Assembly: GCA_013911975.1 (NCBI GenBank)
Contig: JACESF010000011.1
Location: 1-64,000 of the forward strand
Direction: 5' to 3'
DNA from: Hyphomicrobiales bacterium
Lineage (GTDB): Bacteria; Pseudomonadota; Alphaproteobacteria; Rhizobiales; Xanthobacteraceae
Length of the DNA stretch: 64,000 bases
This document shows, in pieces, positions 1 through 8,969 of this stretch; the first letter of the stretch is position 1, and each line of letters begins with the position of its first letter. The notes under the pieces were generated by a model, which was given only the letters and a program-made list of their open reading frames with translations, ran no database searches and was not told the origin of the DNA. A program made the position numbers and the translations under genes.

Positions 1-154
1 CAGCTCCCCGCAAGCGGGAGAGGGCTTTCCGGGCGCCCTGAACTGAACTGCTCTGCCGTGCGGCATTCCACGCCGCAAAAGCAGAGTCCCAAAGCTGGAA
101 CAATTCTTGTAATGGAGCTAATCGGCGCCAGGGTGCGACGGGGCTCCCGGAGGA
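1..154. other. intergenic region upstream of gltD
   Basis: No gene is seen here. The first 25 bases hold a small imperfect inverted repeat (CTCCCCGC-AA-GCGGGAG, about 4-20) that may be the end of a terminator or an intergenic repeat belonging to the gene left of the window, which is often gltB in this context. A GGAGG ribosome binding site for gltD lies at 148-153. Confidence 0.3.
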
Positions 155-160
155 GTGGGT

Positions 161-1585
<1,425 letters not shown>

Positions 1586-1613
1586 CCCGCGCGGCGCAGC
1601 CCCGGACAAAGCA

Positions 1614-1641
1614 AAAGGCCCTCCGCATGGAGGGCCTTTTT
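1614..1641 (+). terminator. rho-independent terminator after gltD
   Basis: A GGCCCTCC-GCAT-GGAGGGCC hairpin is followed by a run of T (CTTTTTC). An A-run precedes the stem, so it could also serve the convergent yqaA-like gene on the minus strand. Confidence 0.85.
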
Positions 1642-1669
1642 CGTTTCGCAGGGCCTTGTCGGTGAAGGA

Positions 1670-2251
1670 TCAGAACAGATAGACGGCGGCCACGAGGCCC
1701 ACCACCACCACGGCCAGCAGGCCGAGCGTGACGAGGCCGAGGCGCTTCTCGATGAATTCCCGCGCGGCAGGGCCGAAATAGTTCAGCAGCGCCGCCAGCA
1801 GGAAGAAGCGCGCCCCGCGCGTGATGAGCGACAGCACCACGAACCAGAACAGGTTGTAGTTGGCGAAGCCCGACGTGATGGTCACGAGCTTGTAGGGGAT
1901 GGGCGTCAGCCCCTTCAGCAGGATCACCCAGTGGCCGTACTGGGCATAGGCGTGGCGGAACGCGTCCACCTTGGCGCCGTAGCCGTAAAGGTTGATGAGG
2001 AACAGGCCCACGCTGTCATAGAGCAGCGCGCCGATGGCGTAGCCGACCATGCCGCCCGCCACCGAGGACAGGGTGGCGATGAGCGCGTAGCGCCACGCCA
2101 TTTCCGGCCGCGCCAGCGTCATGGGCACCTGGAGCACGTCCGGCGGAATGGGGAAGATGGAGCTTTCCGCGAAGGAGACGATGCCCAGCGCCCAGGGGGC
2201 GGACGGCCGGGAGGAATAGGCGAGCACCCAGTCGTAGAGCTTGCGGAGCAT
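1670..2251 (-). CDS. YqaA/DedA-family membrane protein
   Basis: An inner-membrane protein of the SNARE-associated/DedA superfamily, YqaA branch, of about 193 residues. What is seen: an N-terminal segment with the FAESSIFPIPPDV signature (residues about 25-37), a glycine-rich transmembrane segment (SVAGGMVGYAIGALLY), a re-entrant-like stretch with KGLTPIPYK, and two hydrophobic segments at the C-terminus. DedA proteins are thought to move lipids or maintain proton-motive-force-dependent envelope functions; the YqaA branch has no firm role. The start at 2251 (MLRKLYDW) fits the family; an upstream in-frame ATG at 2326 would add an unlikely arginine-rich leader. It is convergent with gltD. Confidence 0.85.
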   Translation of the reverse strand: MLRKLYDWVLAYSSRPSAPWALGIVSFAESSIFPIPPDVLQVPMTLARPEMAWRYALIATLSSVAGGMVGYAIGALLYDSVGLFLINLYGYGAKVDAFRHAYAQYGHWVILLKGLTPIPYKLVTITSGFANYNLFWFVVLSLITRGARFFLLAALLNYFGPAAREFIEKRLGLVTLGLLAVVVVGLVAAVYLF

Positions 2252-2550
2252 GGAACGGAGGTCTTCCCGCGGGAGATGTGCGCCCCGCATAGACGGCGCC
2301 CGGCGGCCTGTCCAGTGGTGCCGCACGGGCGGGTGTTGCGCCGCAGCGACAGGGAGACGGCATTTGTTTCCGGCAGGTGTCTGGCGTGTGGAACTGAAGG
2401 GGCACGTGGTGCATTAACCCTGCCGACGAAGGCTGGCCGGGACGGTTTCGATTCTGCCGCTGGATTTAACCCTTTGGGAACCTCTGTGGCGCAGCGTGCC
2501 TTAATCGAGCATCCGCGCTCCCGGTTCCTGCCTGTTTGAAGAGTGGCCTC
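2252..2550. other. intergenic region with probable divergent promoters
   Basis: About 300 bases between the yqaA-like gene and a small plus-strand ORF. GC content drops around 2410-2480 (GCATTAACC and GGATTTAACCC), which is where promoters would be expected. I cannot assign a specific box. Confidence 0.3.
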
Positions 2551-2670
2551 ATGTTGAAGCGCATCGCAGTTTTCGCGACCCTGGTCCTCGGCTACGCCCT
2601 TGCCGGCGTCGCCCTCTCCACCGGAGACGTGGCGGCCACCGGCGCTGCCATCGCCATCGCCACCGAGTGA
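2551..2670 (+). CDS. small hydrophobic ORF, 39 residues
   Basis: A 39-codon reading frame starting MLKRIAVFATLVLGYALAG. It has a Lys-Arg N-terminus and a hydrophobic stretch (residues about 5-22), like a signal peptide or a single membrane segment, followed by an Ala/Thr-rich tail. It matches no family I know. Support comes from a low-GC region upstream and a strong terminator downstream at 2734-2770, which defines a short transcript. No clear ribosome binding site is seen. It could also be part of a small noncoding RNA. Confidence 0.35.
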   Translation: MLKRIAVFATLVLGYALAGVALSTGDVAATGAAIAIATE

Positions 2671-2733
2671 TCCGCGCCGCTTCGCGCGGCTCCCCTTGGG
2701 AGCGCGGCGCAGCAGGCGGAAGGTCCCTGAAAT

Positions 2734-2770
2734 GAAGAAGCCCCCGGCGTCCTGCGCCGGGGGCTTCTTG
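2734..2770. terminator. bidirectional hairpin terminator
   Basis: A perfect stem (GAAGAAGCCCCCGGCG pairing with CGCCGGGGGCTTCTTG) with a 5-base loop lies between the small plus-strand ORF and the end of the minus-strand panE-like gene. It has the T-rich flank (CTTCTTGTTG) on the plus strand and the A/G-rich mirror on the other. Confidence 0.75.
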
Positions 2771-2788
2771 TTGTCAGGCGTCGCCGCG

Positions 2789-3823
2789 TCAGTGGCGGGT
2801 GTCCGCCTGCGGCAGGTCGGCGGCGGTGAGGGGCGGGGTGGAGAGATGCCCGCCGAGGCCCGCCATGGCGGCCCGCTGGCGCACCAGGGCCAGCACCACG
2901 TCGAGGGTGGGGGTGGGCACGTCCAGAAGGCGCCCCATTTCCTGGACGGCGGTCACGAGCGGATCGATCTCCATGGGCCGGTCCCGCTCCAGGTCCTGGA
3001 GCATGGAGGTCTTGTGCGCGCCCACCGCGCCCGCCCCGTTGATGCGGCGCTCCACGTCCACGCGGAAATTGACTCCCAGGCGCCGGGCGATGGTCTCCGC
3101 CTCGGTCATCATGGCGCGCGCCACGGCGCGGGTGTCCGGATCGGTGGCGATCACATCCAGGGTGGCGTGGGTGAGGGCGCTGATGGGGTTGAAGCAGAGG
3201 TTGCCCCAGAGCTTCAGCCACATCTCGTCGCGGATATTGGTCATGACAGGCGCGCGCAGCTTCGCCTCGCCCATGAGGGCGCTGAGCCGCTCAACCCGGC
3301 CGGTCACCTCGCCGGAGGGTTCGCCCAGCGGGAACTTCTCGCCATAGACGTGCTGGATGACGCCGGGGGCCACCACTTCGGTGGCGGGATAGACGATGCA
3401 GCCGATGGCGCGCTCCGGCCGCAGCACGTCCCACTGCTTGCCGCCCGGATCGATGCTCTGGAGCACGCGCCCTTCCAGCGCCCCGCCATGCTTGTAGAAA
3501 TACCAATAGGGCACGCCGTTCACGGCGGTCACCACGCTGGTGTCGTTGCCCAGGAGCGGGCGCATGCGCTCCACCACGCCCGGCACCGAATGGGCCTTCA
3601 GCGCGATGAAGACATAATCCTGCGGCCCCAGCTCGGCCGGATCGTCCGTGGCGCGCACGCGGGCGACGCGCTCCTCGCCGTCGATGAGCAGCTTCACCCC
3701 GTTCTGCTTCATGGCCTCCAGGTGCGCGCCCCGCGCCACGAGGCTCACGTCCGCGCCGGCCTGGGCCAGCTGTACGCCCAGATATCCGCCGATCGCCCCC
3801 GCGCCATAGATGCAGACCTTCAT
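2789..3823 (-). CDS. 2-dehydropantoate 2-reductase family protein
   Basis: A member of the ketopantoate reductase family (ApbA/PanE), 344 residues. It has an N-terminal NAD(P) Rossmann fold with GAGAIGG at residues 7-13 and a C-terminal helical domain containing the conserved lysine/asparagine region (KLWGNLCFNPISALT). PanE reduces 2-dehydropantoate to pantoate for CoA synthesis, but many paralogues in catabolic clusters reduce other 2-oxo acids, so the substrate is uncertain. The start at 3823 is chosen because GGGAGG lies 7 bases before it; an upstream ATG at 3838 is less well placed. It is divergent from the iclR gene, and its promoter region carries the shared CATACA motif (3851-3862). 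Confidence 0.85.
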   Translation of the reverse strand: MKVCIYGAGAIGGYLGVQLAQAGADVSLVARGAHLEAMKQNGVKLLIDGEERVARVRATDDPAELGPQDYVFIALKAHSVPGVVERMRPLLGNDTSVVTAVNGVPYWYFYKHGGALEGRVLQSIDPGGKQWDVLRPERAIGCIVYPATEVVAPGVIQHVYGEKFPLGEPSGEVTGRVERLSALMGEAKLRAPVMTNIRDEMWLKLWGNLCFNPISALTHATLDVIATDPDTRAVARAMMTEAETIARRLGVNFRVDVERRINGAGAVGAHKTSMLQDLERDRPMEIDPLVTAVQEMGRLLDVPTPTLDVVLALVRQRAAMAGLGGHLSTPPLTAADLPQADTRH

Positions 3824-3850
3824 GGCGAAGCCTCCCATATTGTTGATGGT

Positions 3851-3862
3851 GTATAATGTATG
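3851..3862 (-). promoter_or_regulatory. shared 12-base motif, copy 1 (panE-like/iclR intergenic)
   Basis: Read on the minus strand this is CATACATTATAC. It matches copies at 5126-5137 and 8895-8906 at 10 or more of 12 positions, and all three lie in promoter regions of this cluster. It lies 28 bases before the panE-like start codon, so it overlaps the likely promoter. A regulator operator is inferred; which protein binds is not shown. Confidence 0.5.
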
Positions 3863-3923
3863 CCAGTAGCAGGGGCGCGCCTTCGCCTCTGCGCTCGTGA
3901 CCGTCAGATTATTTATGGGATAT

Positions 3924-3942
3924 TTTTCCGTAATATGGAAAA
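3924..3942. promoter_or_regulatory. inverted repeat, candidate IclR operator
   Basis: TTTTCC-GTAATAT-GGAAAA is a perfect inverted repeat with a 7-base spacer in the AT-rich intergenic DNA between the panE-like gene and iclR. IclR-family proteins bind AT-rich palindromes of about this size and often autoregulate, so this is a good candidate for the operator of the adjacent regulator. This is inferred from position and symmetry only. Confidence 0.45.
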
Positions 3943-4035
3943 TTGCCGCAGGCGCGCGCACCTTGCCCCCGGCGGGAAATTAGCGCCTTCTAGGCGGCAA
4001 GGCCGGCAGATGACCGGCCCGTCCGCGGAGGGGCC

Positions 4036-4881
4036 ATGGAGGACCAGATCGCCTTGCCACGGCGCCGGGGGCGGCCCGCGTCCAGCGGTGACGGCGGGGA
4101 AGTTCAGTCGCTGGACCGCGCCATCGCCCTGCTGCGGGTGCTGGCGGAGGCGGACGGCATGAGCCTCAGCGACATCGCCAAGCGGGCGGACCTGCCGGCC
4201 TCCACCGCCCATCGCCTCCTGGCCACGCTTCAGAAGCGCCAATTGGTCAATCACGACCCGGAGAACGGCCTGTGGACCGTGGGCCTCGGCCTGTTCCGCA
4301 TCGGCGCCGCCTATCTGCGCATCCGCAAGCTGCCGGACGTGGGGCGCCCGGTCATCCGGCGCCTGCTGCACGAGACCGAGGAGACGGTGAACCTCGCCAT
4401 GTTCGACGGCAACGAACTGGTGGTGGTGGGGCAGGCGGAAGGGCATGCGCCCGTGCGCGCCTTCTTCCGCCTGGGCGCGCGGCTGCCGCTCCACGCCACG
4501 GCGGCGGGCAAGGCGATCCTGGCGGCGGCGAGCCCCGCCTTCCGGGGCGCGTGCCTGGCTCAAATCCGCTACGAGGCCTTCACCGTGCGCACCCACCGTT
4601 CCGAGCGGGAATTGGTGGACGACATCGTCGCCGTCTCGGCGCGCGGATACGCCGTGGACAATGAGGAGCACACCGCGGGCATGCGCGCGGTGGCGGCGGC
4701 CATCTTCAATGAATGGCGCGAGCCCATCGGCGCGGTCTCCGTTTCGGGGCCGTCCGTGCGCATGAGCGACGACCGGGTGGAGCGGCTCGGCCGCCGCATC
4801 GTGGCGTCCGCCGACCAGATGACGCGCCTTTATTCCGGGGCGGACGAGACCTTGCCGCCGGAATTCGTCGCGTATCGATGA
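4036..4881 (+). CDS. IclR-family transcriptional regulator
   Basis: A 281-residue regulator of the IclR family. It has an N-terminal winged helix-turn-helix (about residues 28-90; LSDIAKRADLPASTAHRLL is the recognition part) and a C-terminal effector-binding domain with the usual signature LPLHATAAGKAILAA followed by the ...GYAVDNEEHTAGMRAVAAAI stretch. The N-terminal basic RRRGRPAS segment is typical. IclR proteins control catabolic genes in response to small organic acids. It is divergent from the panE-like gene and lies just before the tctCBA transporter, so either is a likely target. Confidence 0.93.
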   Translation: MEDQIALPRRRGRPASSGDGGEVQSLDRAIALLRVLAEADGMSLSDIAKRADLPASTAHRLLATLQKRQLVNHDPENGLWTVGLGLFRIGAAYLRIRKLPDVGRPVIRRLLHETEETVNLAMFDGNELVVVGQAEGHAPVRAFFRLGARLPLHATAAGKAILAAASPAFRGACLAQIRYEAFTVRTHRSERELVDDIVAVSARGYAVDNEEHTAGMRAVAAAIFNEWREPIGAVSVSGPSVRMSDDRVERLGRRIVASADQMTRLYSGADETLPPEFVAYR

Positions 4882-5060
4882 CAGGAGAGCCGGGTCGTCA
4901 CCCCGAGGGAATGGAGTGCAAGTCTCGGACAGGTCTTGGAATTTTCTGTCCGCGACGGAGTTTTGCCCCGGTGTTTGCAGTGCGGCCGCTGCTTCGCAAC
5001 ACGGGCCATAGTGCACCTGCAGCAAAAGCAAGCTGCGTTTCCGTGAAATAATTTATGCAA

Positions 5061-5079
5061 AATACAGGAAGCATGTATT
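5061..5079. promoter_or_regulatory. inverted repeat AATACA-N7-TGTATT
   Basis: A perfect 6-base inverted repeat (AATACAGGAAGCATGTATT) 167 bases before the tctC start. Its ATACA half-site resembles the CATACA core of the shared motif, so it may be a second binding site for the same regulator. Confidence 0.4.
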
Positions 5080-5125
5080 CGGCGCACGGAATTCAGAATT
5101 GGTGATTTCCGTTGCGTAGGGGTGA

Positions 5126-5137
5126 CATACAATATAC
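5126..5137 (+). promoter_or_regulatory. shared 12-base motif, copy 2 (tctC promoter)
   Basis: CATACAATATAC, in the presumed promoter of the transporter operon. See the copies at 3851-3862 (minus) and 8895-8906. The motif lies about 110 bases before tctC and overlaps a plausible -10 box, a position suited to repression. Confidence 0.5.
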
Positions 5138-5245
5138 TCTTTCCAAATCCACCTCACGCCAGGGTGGCAAGAACATCAAATTCTTCAACAGGTTACGCCA
5201 AGCATCCGCCTCGTAAGAAGGCGGGCGACCCGGGAGGAAAACAAG

Positions 5246-6259
5246 ATGCGTTCGGCTTTTGCCAAATCATTCCAACGATTCGCGGCGGTGTGTACTGCGG
5301 TTGCGGTCCTTTCGCCTTTGTCCGCCTGGGCCTGGGAACCGACCAAGAATGTCGAGTTCATCGTGCCCGCCGGCACGGGCGGCGGTGCCGACCAGATGGC
5401 GCGCATGCTCCAGGGCATCATCCAGAAGAACAATCTGATGAACCAGTCCCTGGTGGTCATCAACAAGTCCGGCGGCGCGGGTGCCGAAGGCTTCCTGGAC
5501 ATGAAGGGGTCTTCCGGCAACCCCCACAAGATCATCATCACCCTGTCCAACCTCTTCACCACGCCGCTCGCCACCGGCGTGCCGTTCAAGTGGGACGACC
5601 TCACCCCCGTCGCCATGCTGGCGCTGGACGAGTTCATCCTGTGGGTGAATGCCAAGGCGCCCTATGACGACGTGAAGGGCTATCTCGCCGCCCTGAAGGC
5701 CGCGACGCCCGGCAACGAGTTCAAGATGGGTGGCACCGGCTCCAAGCAGGAAGACCAGATCATCACGGCGGCCATCGAGCAGGCCACCGGCGCCAAGTTC
5801 ATTTACGTCCCCTACAAGGGCGGCGGCGACGTGGCGGCGCAGCTCGTGGGCGGCCATGTCACCTCCTCGGTGAACAATCCCATCGAGGCGGTGTCCCAGT
5901 GGCGCGCGGGCGAGCTGAAGCCGCTCTGCGTGTTCGATACCCAGCGCCTGCCCTACAAGGAGCCCATCGCGGGCGGCAAGTCCTGGGCCGACATCCCCAC
6001 CTGCAAGGACGGTGGCCTGGACATCGAATACCTGATGCTGCGCGGCATCTTCATGGCGCCCAAGGTCACGCAGGACCAGACCGACTATTACGTGAACCTC
6101 TTCAAGAAGGTGCGCGAGACGCCCGAATGGAAGGAGTTCATGGAGAAGGGGGCTTTCAACACCACCATGCTGAGCGGCGCCGAATACAAGGCGTGGCTGG
6201 GCAAGGCGGCCGAGAGCCACCGCTCCCTGATGGAGAAGGCGGGCTTCATCGCCAAGTGA
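5246..6259 (+). CDS. tctC: tripartite tricarboxylate transporter substrate-binding protein (TctC family)
   Basis: A periplasmic binding protein of the Bug/TctC family, 337 residues. The signal peptide is clear (residues 1-30, ending SAWA-WEP), followed by the family's FIVPAGTGGGADQMAR ligand-loop motif at about 37-52 and the conserved YVPYKGGGDVAAQLVGGHV stretch. Proteins of this family deliver carboxylates to the TctA/TctB membrane pair. It is first in a tctC-tctB-tctA order and lies next to oxalyl-CoA metabolism genes, so a small dicarboxylate is the likely ligand; that is inference. The 280-base gap to tctB is long for one operon. Confidence 0.93.
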   Translation: MRSAFAKSFQRFAAVCTAVAVLSPLSAWAWEPTKNVEFIVPAGTGGGADQMARMLQGIIQKNNLMNQSLVVINKSGGAGAEGFLDMKGSSGNPHKIIITLSNLFTTPLATGVPFKWDDLTPVAMLALDEFILWVNAKAPYDDVKGYLAALKAATPGNEFKMGGTGSKQEDQIITAAIEQATGAKFIYVPYKGGGDVAAQLVGGHVTSSVNNPIEAVSQWRAGELKPLCVFDTQRLPYKEPIAGGKSWADIPTCKDGGLDIEYLMLRGIFMAPKVTQDQTDYYVNLFKKVRETPEWKEFMEKGAFNTTMLSGAEYKAWLGKAAESHRSLMEKAGFIAK

Positions 6260-6539
6260 CGGCGGCATGAAGGTGTCCGCGCGGGCCGCCGGCGGCGGCC
6301 CGCATCCCCGGCGGAACGGGGGCGGCATGGCGGCGGCGCCGCATGCCCGCCCTCTGCCGGGCGGCGATCCAGACCCGGTGCGCGCGCCGCGCCGGCAAGA
6401 GCCTGATCCGACCCGGTCGAATCCGCCTGGTCGGTGCGTGCTCCAGGTCCGGGGTTCCGGTCCGCAGCGTCCTCATGCCCGCATGATCGCGCCCCACGGC
6501 CGCGCCTCGTCCGATGATCTTCTCGACAGGACGTCAGTC

Positions 6540-7046
6540 ATGGCAATCGAATCTGAAAAGTCCGAGCACACCGTCACCACACGGACCATGGACATCGTCG
6601 TCGCCCTGCTCTTCATGGGCGTCGCGGCGCTGGTCATGGCCGACAGCTGGCGCATCGGCGCCCGCTGGGCCTCCGATGGGCCTCAGGCCGGCTACTTCCC
6701 ATTCTATGTGGGACTCATCATGTTCGCCGCGAGCCTCGGCACGCTGGCCACGAACATCTTCACCAAGACGCCCGACCTCTCCAATTTCGTGGATCGGGAG
6801 CAGTTGGGCTCGGTGCTGAAAGTCCTCGTGCCCACCATCGTATATGTGGTGATGATCAATTTCATCGGCATCTACATCGCGTCGATGATCTTCATCGCCT
6901 TCTTCATGTGGTGGCTCGGCAAATACAGCCCCGCGGTCATCGCGCCCGTCGCCATCGGCGTTCCGGCCGTGCTGTTCGTGATGTTCGAGATCTGGTTCCT
7001 CGTGCCCCTCCCCAAAGGGCCCATCGAGACCGCGCTCGGCTACTGA
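6540..7046 (+). CDS. tctB: tripartite tricarboxylate transporter small membrane subunit (TctB)
   Basis: A 168-residue integral membrane protein with about four transmembrane segments (residues about 17-37, 52-75, 92-130, 137-160) and the family's early motif (DIVVALLFMGVAALVM ... GPQAGYFPFYVGL). TctB is the small subunit that works with TctA and a periplasmic binding protein in secondary uptake of carboxylates. The start at 6540 has an AGGA sequence about 10 bases before it; an upstream in-frame ATG (6267) would add an unlikely 91-residue arginine-rich leader. Confidence 0.92.
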   Translation: MAIESEKSEHTVTTRTMDIVVALLFMGVAALVMADSWRIGARWASDGPQAGYFPFYVGLIMFAASLGTLATNIFTKTPDLSNFVDREQLGSVLKVLVPTIVYVVMINFIGIYIASMIFIAFFMWWLGKYSPAVIAPVAIGVPAVLFVMFEIWFLVPLPKGPIETALGY

Positions 7047-7193
7047 TTTTCGCCGCCCGCGCGGGCGGCCCCGAACAACCAGCAGATCCCGCAGCCCGCC
7101 GCCGCTCAGCCGCGGCCCGCCAGCGGGACACCGACCTCAATACGTCACCCGCACGCCTCGCGCCCAAAGGCCGGGGATCTGGGGAGGAACACA

Positions 7194-8708
7194 GTGGAAG
7201 CGCTCTCATCTCTCATCGGAGGCTTTAGCGTCCTCGGCGACCCGATGAACATCGTCTACATGTTCGTCGGCATCGCCCTGGGCGTCCTCATCGGCGTGCT
7301 GCCCGGCCTCGGCGGCGCAAACGGGGTGGCGATCCTCCTGCCGCTCACATTCTCCATGTCGCCGGTGTCCGCCATCATCATGCTCTCCTCCATCTATTGG
7401 GGAGCCTTGTTCGGCGGCGCCATCACCTCGGTGCTGTTCAACATTCCCGGTGAACCCTGGTCGGTGGCCACAACCTTCGACGGGCACCCCATGGCCCAGA
7501 AGGGCAAGGCGGGCGAGGCCCTCACGGGCGCCTTCACCGGCTCGTTCATCGGCGCGTTCATCGCGGTGCTGCTCATCACCTTCCTGGCGCCGGTGATCGC
7601 CAAGTTCGCGTTGCAGTTCGGCCCCGCCGAATTCTTCGCGGTCTACCTACTCACCTTCTGCTCCTTCGTGGGCATGGGGCGCGAATCGCCCTTCAAGGTG
7701 CTGGCGGCGATGACGCTGGGCTTCGCCCTGGCGGCGGTGGGCATCGACACCGTGACCGGCCAGTTGCGCATGACCTTCGGTTCCACCGAACTGCTGCGCG
7801 GCTTCGACTTCCTCGTGGCGGTCATCGGCCTGTTCGGCGTGGGCGAGATCCTGCTCACCATGGAAGAGGGCCTCGCCTTCAAGGGCAAGAGCGCCAAGAT
7901 CAACGCCAAGGTGGTGTTCCAAACCTGGGCGCAGCTTCCCAAATACTGGATTGGCATGCTGCGTTCGGCGGCGGTGGGCTGCTGGATGGGCATCACCCCC
8001 GGCGGCGCCACGCCCGCCTCCTTCATGAGCTACGGCCTCGCGAAGCGCTTCTCCAAGAACGGGAAGAATTTCGGCAAGGGCGAGTTGGAAGGCGTCGTGA
8101 TGCCGGAAGTGGCGGCCCATGCGGCCGGCACCTCGGCCCTGCTGCCCATGCTGACGCTCGGCATCCCCGGCTCGCCCACCGCGGCGGTGCTGCTGGGCGG
8201 CCTGCTCATCTGGGGCCTCCAGCCGGGTCCGCTCCTGTTCGTGGAGCAGAAGGACTTCGTCTGGGGCCTCATCGCCTCCATCTATCTCGGCAACATCGCC
8301 GGGCTCATCGTGGTGCTGACCACGGTGCCCCTGTTCGCCGCGATCCTGCGCATCCCGTTCAGCGTCATCGCGCCCATCATCCTGGTGATCTGCGCGGTGG
8401 GTGCCTACACGGTCCACAACGCCGCCCTGGACATCGCGGTCATGCTGATCTTCGGCGTGGTCGGCTATGTCTTCAAGAAGCTGGACTATCCCCTGGCGCC
8501 GCTGGTGCTCGCCCTGGTGCTGGGCGACATGGCGGAAAGCTCCTTCCGCCAGGCGATGCTGGTCAGCCAGGGCCATCTGGGCGTGTTCTGGTCCAACCCC
8601 CTCGTCGGCTCCATCGTCACCCTCGCGCTGGTCATGCTGTTCTGGCCGCTGATCAGCAAGGTGAAGGAGCGGATCATGGGTGGCCCGCGCCACGCCGCCG
8701 CCGAGTGA
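7194..8708 (+). CDS. tctA: tripartite tricarboxylate transporter large membrane subunit (TctA)
   Basis: The 504-residue main permease of a TTT-family transporter, with about 12 hydrophobic segments. The two conserved repeats are visible: GVLPGLGGANGVAILLPLTF near residue 35 and GITPGGATPASFMSYG near residue 265. The start is GTG at 7194, with GGGGAGGA ideally placed at 7181-7188. It couples uptake of a carboxylate to an ion gradient using TctB and the TctC-type binding protein encoded upstream. A UUCG-capped hairpin follows at 8717-8740. Confidence 0.95.
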   Translation: MEALSSLIGGFSVLGDPMNIVYMFVGIALGVLIGVLPGLGGANGVAILLPLTFSMSPVSAIIMLSSIYWGALFGGAITSVLFNIPGEPWSVATTFDGHPMAQKGKAGEALTGAFTGSFIGAFIAVLLITFLAPVIAKFALQFGPAEFFAVYLLTFCSFVGMGRESPFKVLAAMTLGFALAAVGIDTVTGQLRMTFGSTELLRGFDFLVAVIGLFGVGEILLTMEEGLAFKGKSAKINAKVVFQTWAQLPKYWIGMLRSAAVGCWMGITPGGATPASFMSYGLAKRFSKNGKNFGKGELEGVVMPEVAAHAAGTSALLPMLTLGIPGSPTAAVLLGGLLIWGLQPGPLLFVEQKDFVWGLIASIYLGNIAGLIVVLTTVPLFAAILRIPFSVIAPIILVICAVGAYTVHNAALDIAVMLIFGVVGYVFKKLDYPLAPLVLALVLGDMAESSFRQAMLVSQGHLGVFWSNPLVGSIVTLALVMLFWPLISKVKERIMGGPRHAAAE

Positions 8709-8716
8709 GCAAGCCC

Positions 8717-8740
8717 GGCCCGGCGCTTCGGCGCCGGGCC
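8717..8740 (+). terminator. hairpin with TTCG tetraloop after tctA
   Basis: GGCCCGGCGC-TTCG-GCGCCGGGCC forms a perfect 10-bp stem with a stable UUCG loop 8 bases after the tctA stop. There is no T-run, so it may be a 3' end stabiliser or a weak terminator. Confidence 0.55.
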
Positions 8741-8894
8741 GACCGGGCGCGCCTTTGGCGCCCACCCCAGTCCGAGACGATGGCGCGATCCCGCCCTTTC
8801 CCCGCGCGGTCGGGGCGGCCCCGGGCCATCCGGGCGGATAGCCGGCCACAGATCCGATGCGAGCGCCCGGCCAGGGGATTGCGTCCGTGTCTAG

Positions 8895-8906
8895 CATACA
8901 GTACAC
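8895..8906 (+). promoter_or_regulatory. shared 12-base motif, copy 3 (gntR promoter)
   Basis: CATACAGTACAC, 63 bases before the gntR start in the only AT-richer stretch of the intergenic region. A TTGCGT (8879-8884) and TACACA (8902-8907), spaced 17 bases, may be the -35 and -10 boxes, so a bound protein would cover the promoter. This suggests autoregulation by the GntR protein; inferred. Confidence 0.5.
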
Positions 8907-8969
8907 AGTATTTCACCGACGGCGCGAGCACCCGACAGAAGGTGCCGGCCAAAGGGAAGGGAACATCCG

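Larger units (their letters stand above)
4882..5245 (+). promoter_or_regulatory. regulatory region upstream of tctC
   Basis: A 364-base gap with no gene but with unusually many symmetric elements and lower GC than its surroundings: GGACAG-N13-CTGTCC (4927-4951), AATACA-N7-TGTATT (5061-5079), an imperfect CGGAATT...ATTTCCG (5087-5111) and the shared motif CATACAATATAC (5126-5137). A TTGCGT hexamer (5113-5118) could be a -35 box and TATACT (5133-5138) a -10 box, though the 14-15 base spacing is short. A GGGAGGAA ribosome binding site precedes tctC. Confidence 0.5.
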
